Source of the DNA: Pyrinomonadaceae bacterium
Lineage (GTDB): Bacteria; Acidobacteriota; Blastocatellia; Pyrinomonadales; Pyrinomonadaceae
Direction: 5' to 3'
DNA: 5,383 bases
Assembly: GCA_013695245.1 (NCBI GenBank)
Contig: JACDAW010000231.1
Location: 1 to 5,383 of the forward strand
Part shown: piece after piece, positions 1 to 5,383 of the stretch
Position numbering within the stretch: position 1 is the stretch's first letter
How the letters are laid out: every line of letters starts with the position of its first letter
Translations under genes and position numbers: made by a program
Notes under the pieces: generated by a model
The model's input: the letters and a program-made list of their open reading frames with translations, nothing else
Told to the model about the DNA's origin: nothing
Databases searched by the model: none

Positions 1-484
1 ACACCTCACGTCGAATCGCCCCACATCCCGCCCAGAATGTGACGGCTTCACTACTGGACTGCTGGTGAACAAAGTGATGATATAGATTTTTGTACTGTGA
101 GAGGAAATTCTTTTCCGCCGGATCGTCATCATAAGAACCGAACACAGCACCGATGTCAGGATGAAGTGTAAAATCGGCGGCTACTTTAGCCATCGTCTCC
201 GGCCGCACAACCACATCCGAATCAACGAAAAATAGAATTTCGCCGCGCGCGTTCTGAGCAGCGTAGTTCCGTGCGGCACCGGGTCCTGATTGCTCCGTCA
301 TGGACAGAATTGCTGCACCTTTTTGGCGGGCTATCTCCGCGCTTCTGTCCGTCGAGCGATCATCTACAACGAGCAGTTCAAATGATTGATATGAAGATGC
401 GATGATCGCGTCGAGACATTGAGCGAGAAATTTTTCTCCGTTATAAACAGGAACGATAACTGATATGAAGATTTGATTTTCCAT
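1..484 (-). CDS. GT2 glycosyltransferase, N-terminal part (3' end outside window)
   Basis: The first 161 residues of a GT-A fold, family 2 glycosyltransferase, which transfers a sugar from an NDP-sugar with inversion. The frame stays open to the left edge, so the C-terminus is missing. Visible: ISVIVPVYNGEKFL (residues 7-20, nucleotide-binding first strand), LLVVDDRSTD (37-46; D41 and D42 at the uridine site), GPGAARN (67-73), and the DXD motif in FFVDSDV (D88, D90; metal and diphosphate binding). WAGCGAIRREV (151-161) matches the acceptor-side loop that precedes the catalytic aspartate in many GT2 enzymes; that aspartate would lie beyond the edge. No transmembrane segment is seen in the visible part. 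The start is ATG 482-484, with an in-frame TAA at 500-502 and an AAGGA at 497-501 (12-base spacing, rather long). It follows the methyltransferase by 71 bp and is probably cotranscribed. Donor and acceptor are unknown. Confidence 0.94.
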   Translation of the reverse strand, partial: MENQIFISVIVPVYNGEKFLAQCLDAIIASSYQSFELLVVDDRSTDRSAEIARQKGAAILSMTEQSGPGAARNYAAQNARGEILFFVDSDVVVRPETMAKVAADFTLHPDIGAVFGSYDDDPAEKNFLSQYKNLYHHFVHQQSSSEAVTFWAGCGAIRREV

Positions 485-496
485 TATCGAAAGCTG

Positions 497-501
497 TCCT
501 T
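497..501 (-). promoter_or_regulatory. Probable Shine-Dalgarno site of the GT2 gene
   Basis: AAGGA on the minus strand lies 12 bases upstream of ATG 482-484, longer than the usual 5-9. An in-frame stop overlaps this site (TAA at 500-502), so no start further upstream is possible. The rest of the 71-bp spacer (485-555) shows no clear promoter or terminator. Confidence 0.45.
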
Positions 502-555
502 ACGAAAGCTCTAGCTGGAGCAGCAAGAAAACAAAGCGTTGTCCCAAAGTCCGCA

Positions 556-1635
556 TTAGCTCTTGCGAAATAGCGCATCCCAGCTTGGACCGATACGCTG
601 CAGAAGCGATTTGAAAACGGGCGCTCTCCTGAGCGAAGAATAAATACGCCCTTGCAGGCGGGTTGCGGGTGAAAACTCGCTTAACGCTTCCATGTCAACT
701 TCCGGCAGCGCATACTTTCTGTACGCAAAGAACTTTTTCGCAACTTTGTTTAGTTCACTGAGCGAGCACGGCTTGATGTTTTCGTAGTGTGCGCCGCGCC
801 GCCAGCGCACGTAACGAGCCTGCCATGCGCGTGGCAAGAAACCGACGCCCCAGAGATAGGCGTAAGGGTCTTTGGCGACCGAATAGCGATTGACCGTATT
901 GACATACAGCACGCCGTCGGCTTCGAGCGTGCGCGCACACTCAGCGAGCATCTTCTCCTTGTCCCGCACAAACTCAAGCGTCGAAGCCGTCACGATCAAA
1001 TCAACAGAATTGTCGGGAAACGGCAGATACTCAGCACAACAACAGACGAGCGGGGGGACAGGCAGTCCCTTATCCATGAAGCGGCGACGGCTGACGTGTA
1101 GCCAGCGCATAGCGATGTCAGTCCCGATCACCAGCTCATACTGAGGCGTGGCGACGGCAAGAAAGTTTCCGGTGCCGGAACCGATCTCCAACACCCGACG
1201 CGCTGTGACCGGGCGTTCAACTGTGCCATCCGACAAGAGGCGGAGGCTGCGACCAGCACGGTGCTCGCCGAGTAGGGCGCTGCGGATAAATTTAGGGCGC
1301 AAGGCGACGGGCGTAATATCGCTAAAGCTCCAGTAATGCTCAAGCAGCCGCTCCAACGGGTAACGCTCAAGCGCGGCCAAAACGATCTCGGTGCGGTCGT
1401 GATCCTCTTGAAAGCTAAGGAAAGGATCGGGAAAAACGCGAAAGTCAGGAATGCCACCATGAAGCAGGTAATCTTTCGTGCAATTTACACAGTGGTAAAC
1501 TTCCCTCTCGCGAGGAACAGTCAATTTTTCGTGGCACAACGGGCACACGAAAGCGACTTCGCGCAGCGATGGCAGCAACGATGGGGGATAATCGGCGTTG
1601 CTATCTTCTGCGAGGTGTAGGCATTGACGTAACAT
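556..1635 (-). CDS. Class I SAM-dependent methyltransferase with N-terminal zinc ribbon
   Basis: A 359-residue protein. Residues 31-52 form a treble-clef or zinc-ribbon-like CPLC...CVNC pair (C31, C34, C49, C52), followed by GGIPDFR (60-66), as in Trm112-like N-terminal extensions of some methyltransferases. A linker region (about 67-145) leads to a Rossmann methyltransferase domain (Methyltransf_11 type): motif I VLEIGSGTGN (148-157), acidic D173 ending strand 2 (GTDIAMRWL), AEYLPFPDNSVDLIV (201-215, strand 4), and the LYV strand (243-245). The C-terminus (about 250-359) is basic and rich in aromatics; it may bind the acceptor. The start is ATG 1633-1635. An in-frame TGA three codons upstream (1642-1644) excludes a longer form, and the ribosome site is weak, overlapping an 11-bp direct repeat. 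The acceptor is probably a sugar hydroxyl or a lipid-linked intermediate, judged only by neighbours; small-molecule or quinone methylation cannot be excluded. Confidence 0.92.
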   Translation of the reverse strand: MLRQCLHLAEDSNADYPPSLLPSLREVAFVCPLCHEKLTVPREREVYHCVNCTKDYLLHGGIPDFRVFPDPFLSFQEDHDRTEIVLAALERYPLERLLEHYWSFSDITPVALRPKFIRSALLGEHRAGRSLRLLSDGTVERPVTARRVLEIGSGTGNFLAVATPQYELVIGTDIAMRWLHVSRRRFMDKGLPVPPLVCCCAEYLPFPDNSVDLIVTASTLEFVRDKEKMLAECARTLEADGVLYVNTVNRYSVAKDPYAYLWGVGFLPRAWQARYVRWRRGAHYENIKPCSLSELNKVAKKFFAYRKYALPEVDMEALSEFSPATRLQGRIYSSLRRAPVFKSLLQRIGPSWDALFRKS

Positions 1636-1637
1636 CG

Positions 1638-1667
1638 CGGCTCACGAAGGGAAGTACGGCTCACGAA
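1638..1667 (-). repeat. 11-bp direct repeat upstream of the methyltransferase start
   Basis: CGGCTCACGAA (plus strand) occurs exactly at 1638-1648 and 1657-1667, separated by 8 bp. On the minus strand it reads TTCGTGAGCCG, and the proximal copy ends two bases before the methyltransferase ATG, covering its ribosome-binding region. The 19-bp period is close to two helical turns, so it could be an operator pair; it could also be a small tandem duplication. The function is unknown. Confidence 0.6.
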
Positions 1668-1686
1668 TAGTGGCGAGCTTTCGTGA
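1661..1686 (-). repeat. Second inverted repeat, adjacent to the stop-codon hairpin
   Basis: TCACGAA (1661-1667) and TTCGTGA (1680-1686) are perfect 7-bp complements with a 12-base loop. It shares only base 1686 with the preceding hairpin, so the transcript could fold as two nearly contiguous stem-loops between the radical SAM and methyltransferase genes. No U tract follows. Confidence 0.5.
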
Positions 1687-1707
1687 TCGAGGTTTTAGAA
1701 CCTCGAT
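1686..1707 (-). repeat. Perfect 9-bp inverted repeat spanning the radical SAM stop codon
   Basis: The arms ATCGAGGTT and AACCTCGAT (1686-1694 and 1699-1707) are exactly complementary and are separated by four bases. In the minus-strand transcript this gives a short, stable hairpin whose loop holds the first bases of the UAA stop codon (1695-1697). No run of U follows, so it is not a standard intrinsic terminator. It may be an mRNA processing or stabilising element, or a protein-binding palindrome (inference). Confidence 0.7.
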
Positions 1708-2759
1708 TTGATCATGGCACGGGTAAGCTGCACGGGTTGAAAAACGATGCTCGGCCAGAGAAAGACTTCGTTCGTGCAGTAACATTGCTTAGCGCGAATT
1801 TGCGCTCGCAGTGCTTTGGCTTCTTCCGAGTCCCATATTTCAAAGAAGCTCTTCTTGCGGAGATTACCGAGCGGACGATGCGTTTCGCAAATACTAACGT
1901 CACCATTGGCATAGACCACGCCCGTTAAGGTGCCGGCCGTGCATGGAATGTACTGCGATTCCGATTCAATGGTCTTAACTTTCGCCCACTGTAACATCGG
2001 CTCGACGCTTGACCCGAAACGTCCCTTATCACGATCCCGCCAGACTTCCTTGACGTGTTTATAAAGCTCTTTGTATTGCTGTAGAGCCGGGCCTTGTAGC
2101 GAGGCATTTTTGCGGTCGCCGCGAATCACGGCGAGGTTGTGGTGCTCTATCGCCGGATAATTATCATGTAAGTGTTCGGTCAGTTGCCATATCTCGTTCA
2201 TGTTCTCGCTCATAGCAACGGTATTAGCGTGAATTCGCAAGCGCGGGTCTTCCTTCTGCAACTCCGTTAACATCGCGTATGTTTCCATCGCCTTTGAGAA
2301 GGACTTGGGATTTCCACGAAACCGATTGTGGTACTCCGGCATTCCGTCCAACGATATTTCACACGCGAAAAGTTGAAGCGTCTTTGATTTCAACACTTGA
2401 CGGAGTTGCTTCTCTGTTTTTTCAGTGAAATAACCGTTGGTCGGCACATAAATCTGCTTTACGCCATTGTTCTCAATAAACAATGCGCAGACTTCGGCAA
2501 AGTCGCCCCTGATAAAAGGTTCGCCACCGGACAAATTGAGATTCTCGAATTGACCTAGCTCAAGCGAGAGTTTTTTAAACTCCTCGTAGGTTAAATCGTT
2601 TCGTTGGTTAAGATTGCGCCAGTAAAAGCAGTGCTCGCAGGTCAAGTTACAGATCGAGTTAATGAACACGATCATAAATGGCGGGGTCTGCCGCTCCTGA
2701 TAAGTGCCGGACATCATGGATAGCCGCGTATGGCGTTTGATCCGAGTTGCAATGCTCAT
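1695..2759 (-). CDS. Radical SAM enzyme with SPASM/twitch-like C-terminus
   Basis: A 354-residue radical SAM protein. The CX3CX2C motif CNLTCEHC (C37, C41, C44; about 2628-2651) binds the 4Fe-4S cluster that cleaves SAM. LSGGEP (77-82 region, GGEP at 78-81) is the SAM amino-group contact. VPTNGY (105-110) and EISLDG (134-139) mark later barrel strands. The C-terminal part has C273, a GVVYANGDVSIC segment ending at C291, GNL (298-300), FFEIWDS (305-311) and CYCTNE (C326, C328). This layout resembles SPASM/twitch domains that hold an auxiliary Fe-S cluster, but with few cysteines. The start is ATG 2757-2759 with a good Shine-Dalgarno (GAGAGG, 5-base spacer). Relatives with this architecture modify peptides, cofactors or sugars, and the substrate here cannot be read. 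Its place between a glycan deacetylase and a methyltransferase suggests a sugar or lipid-linked glycan substrate (inference). The stop codon lies in the loop of a perfect hairpin. The function within the cluster is unassigned. Confidence 0.93.
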   Translation of the reverse strand: MSIATRIKRHTRLSMMSGTYQERQTPPFMIVFINSICNLTCEHCFYWRNLNQRNDLTYEEFKKLSLELGQFENLNLSGGEPFIRGDFAEVCALFIENNGVKQIYVPTNGYFTEKTEKQLRQVLKSKTLQLFACEISLDGMPEYHNRFRGNPKSFSKAMETYAMLTELQKEDPRLRIHANTVAMSENMNEIWQLTEHLHDNYPAIEHHNLAVIRGDRKNASLQGPALQQYKELYKHVKEVWRDRDKGRFGSSVEPMLQWAKVKTIESESQYIPCTAGTLTGVVYANGDVSICETHRPLGNLRKKSFFEIWDSEEAKALRAQIRAKQCYCTNEVFLWPSIVFQPVQLTRAMIKSRF

Positions 2760-2764
2760 ATTTA

Positions 2765-2770
2765 CCTCTC
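2765..2770 (-). promoter_or_regulatory. Strong Shine-Dalgarno site of the radical SAM gene
   Basis: GAGAGG on the minus strand lies five bases before ATG 2757-2759. It is the best-spaced ribosome-binding site in the window and fixes this start over the internal methionines at residues 15 and 16. The other genes have weak or long-spaced sites, so this gene may be translated relatively well (inference). Confidence 0.75.
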
Positions 2771-2787
2771 AATAAGCTAATAAACGC

Positions 2788-3570
2788 TTAATTGCGCTTA
2801 TAATCCAAAATTTGCTTCAAATTACGGAGAGATTGCCTTAATTTCAGATATGCTGTGAAACTATTCGTTGGCAGTCTTTCTAACAGACTTTGATGCGAAA
2901 TGTAGTATGTGTCAACTCTATTTAAAAGATATACATCACTTTCGCCATTAACTCTTCCAAGTCTTGTCGAACACGCTCCGTTAAAGTGTCGTTGCGCTGT
3001 CTCCCTGATCCTACGGTTGTACTTACCGTAGGGGTAAGCAAAAACTTTTACTTCCTCGCCTAGATGTTCTTGAATCTTATCCTTCGAGTGTTTGATTTCA
3101 TAATCTGCCTGCGACTCATTTAGGCGGGTCAGGTCGGGATGCGTTAAAGTATGCGCGCCAAACTCGATTCCGTGCTTACGCATCTCTCTGACTTCGCGCC
3201 ACGAAAGCAACGGACTCCGCTCAATGGACGGCATATTACTTGGCCAATCATTATACTTGCCGCAATAATCCGCGATGAGAAATACGGTGGCTGTAAACCC
3301 GTATTGCTGTAACACGGGGAAAGCTTCGGTATAGACATTTTCGTACCCATCATCGAAAGTGATCGCCACCGTCTTTGCTGACAATGGCCGCCCCTCATTG
3401 ATATGAGCAACAACTTCACCGAATGAAATTACATTAAAGTTGGATTCGCTTAAATGACGCATCTGCGCCTGAAATATGCCGGGCGACGTTGAAACAACCG
3501 ATCCGCTATCATCGAGCGAATGATAAGTTAGGATCGAAATCTGGCGTTTGCTCGCGTGTGCGTTGCCCAT
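2788..3570 (-). CDS. Polysaccharide deacetylase (NodB/CE4 family), no signal peptide
   Basis: A 260-residue carbohydrate esterase 4 type enzyme. The family removes N- or O-acetyl groups from sugars with a divalent metal. Visible motifs: ILTYHS (residues 13-18) on the first strand; motif 1 TFDDGY (71-76; D73 catalytic base, D74 metal ligand by family analogy); motif 2 HTLTH (140-144; H140 and H144 metal ligands); and the motif 3 equivalent FAYPYGKYN (177-185), where the classical arginine of RxPY is replaced. The canonical motif 4 (DxxxW) and motif 5 (LxH) are not evident, as in many short members of cell-surface glycan clusters. The N-terminus (MGNAHASKRQISIL) is not a signal peptide, so the enzyme probably acts in the cytoplasm on a lipid-linked or soluble precursor (inference). 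The start is ATG 3568-3570. An in-frame TAA two codons upstream makes it the first possible start, although no good Shine-Dalgarno sequence precedes it. It ends 28 bp before the radical SAM gene. The substrate is unknown. Confidence 0.93.
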   Translation of the reverse strand: MGNAHASKRQISILTYHSLDDSGSVVSTSPGIFQAQMRHLSESNFNVISFGEVVAHINEGRPLSAKTVAITFDDGYENVYTEAFPVLQQYGFTATVFLIADYCGKYNDWPSNMPSIERSPLLSWREVREMRKHGIEFGAHTLTHPDLTRLNESQADYEIKHSKDKIQEHLGEEVKVFAYPYGKYNRRIRETAQRHFNGACSTRLGRVNGESDVYLLNRVDTYYISHQSLLERLPTNSFTAYLKLRQSLRNLKQILDYKRN

Positions 3571-3590
3571 ATCTTAAGTTTGCGGCGGTT

Positions 3591-3627
3591 AAAATGCGCC
3601 CCACATTTTTCCGCGCTCACTTCGCGG
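3591..3627 (-). repeat. Two short stem-loops in the GT4-deacetylase spacer
   Basis: In minus-strand order, CCGCG-N7-CGCGG (3611-3627) is followed by AAAATGTG-GGG-CGCATTTT (3591-3609; eight RNA pairs including one G-U). The second ends in TTTT, but those bases are part of a weak, A/U-rich stem and no U tract extends beyond it. It is therefore at most a poor attenuator between the glycosyltransferase and the deacetylase. The rest of the 67-bp spacer (3571-3637) shows no clear promoter. Confidence 0.35.
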
Positions 3628-3637
3628 TAACTTCGTC

Positions 3638-4903
3638 TCAAATGTATTCGCCGACAACCGAATTCGACTTATTAAGGTGTTTCTCTTGTGTCTCGTGGAT
3701 CAAATTCATGTACTGAAGGATATGAACATCCTCCGTCCAGTATTTCAGGTAAGCTTCGTACCCTTTCATCCCAAGCTGGCTTCGCAGCCCAGTCTCCTTC
3801 GTCAGTTTATCCATTGCAAGGGCGAGGTCATCAAGATCGTTGTAGATGAATCCGCCGCCACTGTCCTCTACTACCTCAGGCAACGCGCCCAGATTATTGA
3901 CGATAACAGGCGTTTTCATCGAAAAGGCTTCGATGATGATCATGCCGAACGTCTCGTAACAAATAGATGGGACAACGACCGCGACAGCTCCGCGATAAAG
4001 CTCCTTCAATTTCTCATAATTTAATTTGCCAAGAAATTTTACATTGCGTGCGTTTCCGGCTAACTCTACTAACTCCTGACGGTATTCGCCATCGCCTGCA
4101 ACCAGCAGATCATAATCGGGACGATTTTGAAAAACAGGGATAAGGTTTTGCACTCCCTTTATCTTTTCTAACCGCCCGACATAAAGAAAATAGAGGCGAC
4201 CCTCCGCAGGAGGTGGCGTAGGCACGCTGATTTCGTTCGCCTCTTCAGGTTTGGGTAGAAAATGCGGGATATGCGTGATCGAGATGTCTGGGTGGGTTTC
4301 AAGGTGTTTGGCGAGAGTAAATCTGCTGGGCGCGATAAAACAATCCACGTGCCGCAGCGTTTTTTCCATCAAACCTGTATGACGCCACAACTGCGGCGGT
4401 CGCCGTGCAGCCAACATGCAGAGGGTACAACTCTTCTTCGTACACACTTCGCGGTTGAATTTCCAAAGCACGTGCATCGGACACACCAACCAGTGCTCAT
4501 GCGTCGTGTAAAGCCTGACCGCATCGCGGACGTATCGCAGAGCGGTGATGCCGATCAAGGACATGTTGTGGAAATGAATCACATCATATTGATTTTCATC
4601 GAGTAGCTTTTTGATCTTCTTCCCCTTGAAAAACGGAATGCCGGTCTGTTGCGTAAGTAAGGGCGACATAACCGAAGCCCGGCTTTTCAATTTATGCACC
4701 TTCACATTCTCATGATTCGGGTAGTCGCTTCCGACGCCGTTTGATTGCAGCAGCGCGTAAGCATCTTCGCAATGGATAACGTCAACGCGGTGCCCCCGCC
4801 GCGCCAATTCATTGGATAGACGATAAACATATATCCCATCCCCTCCGAAGTTATAAGGAGGATAGAAGGTCGTAATCATGCAGAACTTTAGAAACTTTTC
4901 CAC
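3638..4903 (-). CDS. GT4-family glycosyltransferase with a four-cysteine cluster
   Basis: A complete GT-B retaining glycosyltransferase of 421 residues, normal for GT4, with no signal peptide or membrane helix; probably cytoplasmic and membrane-associated. The N-terminal acceptor domain begins with MITTFYPPYNFGGDG (residues 9-23; the GG loop is typical) and includes DVIHFHN (107-113). The C-terminal donor domain shows YVGRLEKIKG (241-250; R244 and K249 are the usual phosphate-contacting residues), LVAGDGEY (267-274), and the EX7E motif E317...E325. Cysteines C141, C154, C159 and C162 lie between the two domains' cores and could bind a metal (inference). The start is a GTG at 4901-4903. A GGAG at 4917-4920 lies 13 bases upstream, a long spacing. 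An in-frame TAG upstream (4922-4924) rules out a longer protein. Starting at M9 would remove most of the first beta strand, so GTG is preferred. It sits 7 bp after the preceding glycosyltransferase, which suggests translational coupling. Sugar specificity is unknown. Confidence 0.95.
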   Translation of the reverse strand: MEKFLKFCMITTFYPPYNFGGDGIYVYRLSNELARRGHRVDVIHCEDAYALLQSNGVGSDYPNHENVKVHKLKSRASVMSPLLTQQTGIPFFKGKKIKKLLDENQYDVIHFHNMSLIGITALRYVRDAVRLYTTHEHWLVCPMHVLWKFNREVCTKKSCTLCMLAARRPPQLWRHTGLMEKTLRHVDCFIAPSRFTLAKHLETHPDISITHIPHFLPKPEEANEISVPTPPPAEGRLYFLYVGRLEKIKGVQNLIPVFQNRPDYDLLVAGDGEYRQELVELAGNARNVKFLGKLNYEKLKELYRGAVAVVVPSICYETFGMIIIEAFSMKTPVIVNNLGALPEVVEDSGGGFIYNDLDDLALAMDKLTKETGLRSQLGMKGYEAYLKYWTEDVHILQYMNLIHETQEKHLNKSNSVVGEYI

Positions 4904-4910
4904 TGCTAGT

Positions 4911-5383
4911 TTATCGCTCCACTAATTCCCGAAAGATCGCCAGAGTGTCTTGTGCCGCTCTGTCCCACGTGAATTGCTGTGCTCTCATCACTCCCATTAC
5001 ACTCATCTTCTTTCGGAGCTCGTCATCGCCGAGTACCTGACACAACGCTTCGGCTATCGCAGGCTGATCATAAGGATCGAAAAAGCGTCCGGCGTTGCCC
5101 ACGATTTCCGGCAAAGAACCCCGATTGCTGGCGACGACCGGCGCGCCACAAGCCATCGCCTCGATAGCGGGAAGTCCGAAGCCCTCCTCCAGCGAGGGAA
5201 ATGCCAGAAGTGAAGCGGCGTTGTAGAGGTATACAAGGTCACCATCTTCGATGAACCCAGTAAAGATGACTCTATCAGTCAGATTAAGTTGTTCGACGAG
5301 CATTTTCAGAGACGTATAATCCGAATAGAAAGTATCGTTTTTGTAATCCCCCACTAAAACAAGTTTGACATCGGAGAAACCGT
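4911..5383 (-). CDS. GT4-type glycosyltransferase, C-terminal part (5' end outside window)
   Basis: This is the sugar-nucleotide-binding half of a GT-B glycosyltransferase (Pfam Glycos_transf_1 type). It probably transfers a sugar from an NDP-sugar to a lipid-linked glycan at the inner face of the membrane. The reading frame is open to the right edge, giving 156 visible residues. A GTG at 5352-5354 could be mistaken for the start, but it lies inside the conserved strand VKLVLVGD, so the true start is outside the window. Visible motifs are the TGF(I) segment after the first helix, the EX7E signature in EEGFGLPAIEAM (acidic residues that contact the donor sugar and nucleotide in this family), PVVASNRGSLPE, and a C-terminal FTWDRAA box that is common in mannosyltransferase-like GT4 enzymes. 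It ends with TAA at 4911-4913, only 7 bp before the next gene. Donor and acceptor cannot be read from sequence. Confidence 0.93.
   Translation of the reverse strand, partial: GFSDVKLVLVGDYKNDTFYSDYTSLKMLVEQLNLTDRVIFTGFIEDGDLVYLYNAASLLAFPSLEEGFGLPAIEAMACGAPVVASNRGSLPEIVGNAGRFFDPYDQPAIAEALCQVLGDDELRKKMSVMGVMRAQQFTWDRAAQDTLAIFRELVER

Noticed and set aside
787..1620. Plus-strand open frames at 787-1101 and 1336-1620
   Set aside because: They overlap the methyltransferase antisense, read as arginine- and alanine-rich sequence without motifs, and have no supporting context.
1675..1684. GAGCTTTCGT shared (inverted) with 502-511 in another spacer
   Set aside because: A single 10-base match between two sites is expected by chance in a window of this length; no further similarity surrounds it.
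1683..1928. Plus-strand open frame of 81 codons over the 3' end of the radical SAM gene
   Set aside because: It overlaps conserved radical SAM C-terminal motifs on the opposite strand; no ribosome site or recognisable protein features.
2773..2790. TAAGC-N8-GCTTA inverted repeat over the deacetylase stop codon
   Set aside because: Only a 5-bp A/T-rich stem in a 30% GC stretch, with no U tract; too weak to call a terminator.
3591..3609. Intrinsic terminator between the GT4 gene and the deacetylase gene
   Set aside because: The stem is mostly A-U pairs, the terminal Ts are within the stem, and no free U run follows; only a weak hairpin is reported.
3677..4606. Plus-strand open frames at 3677-4024 (115 codons) and 4262-4606 (114 codons)
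   Set aside because: They lie wholly opposite the well-supported GT4 gene, and their translations show no domain or motif; they are shadows of its reading frame.
5352..5354. GTG as the start of the right-hand glycosyltransferase
   Set aside because: The frame stays open to the window edge and the preceding residues (VKLVL) continue a conserved GT4 strand, so this is an internal valine codon.

Overview
This window holds six genes packed head to tail on the minus strand. Transcription runs from the right edge (5383) to the left edge (1). They look like an interior segment of a surface-glycan (exopolysaccharide, capsule or O-antigen type) biosynthesis cluster. Both outermost genes are cut by the window edges. 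No RNA genes, mobile elements, CRISPR arrays or origins are visible, and no plus-strand gene is convincing.

Order of transcription: (1) the C-terminal part of a GT-B glycosyltransferase of the GT4 / 'group 1' type (4911-5383, start outside the window); (2) a complete GT4-type glycosyltransferase with an unusual four-cysteine cluster (3638-4903); (3) a NodB/CE4-type polysaccharide deacetylase without a signal peptide (2788-3570); (4) a radical SAM enzyme with a SPASM/twitch-like C-terminal cysteine set (1695-2759); (5) a class I SAM methyltransferase with an N-terminal CxxC...CxxC zinc ribbon (556-1635); (6) the N-terminal part of a GT2 (GT-A fold) glycosyltransferase (1-484, C-terminus outside). 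Gaps between genes are 7, 67, 28, 59 and 71 bp, and no canonical Rho-independent terminator or clear promoter is seen, so a single operon is the simplest reading.

Likely joint role (inference): the three glycosyltransferases build a repeat unit on a lipid carrier at the cytoplasmic face, the deacetylase removes an N- or O-acetyl group from a sugar, and the methyltransferase and radical SAM enzyme decorate or rearrange a sugar or lipid-linked intermediate. The radical SAM enzyme is the least predictable member and the most interesting one. The 59-bp spacer after it is rich in structure: a perfect 9-bp hairpin whose loop contains the stop codon, a second hairpin next to it, and an 11-bp direct repeat just upstream of the methyltransferase start.

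Organism: bacterial. Base composition is uneven, from about 30% GC (2761-2820) to about 67% GC (781-840), as is common in transferred glycan loci. The protein style (radical SAM and methyltransferase mixed with GT4/GT2/CE4) reminds me of environmental Gram-negative lineages such as Acidobacteriota, but this is a low-confidence impression and nothing in the window fixes the taxon.
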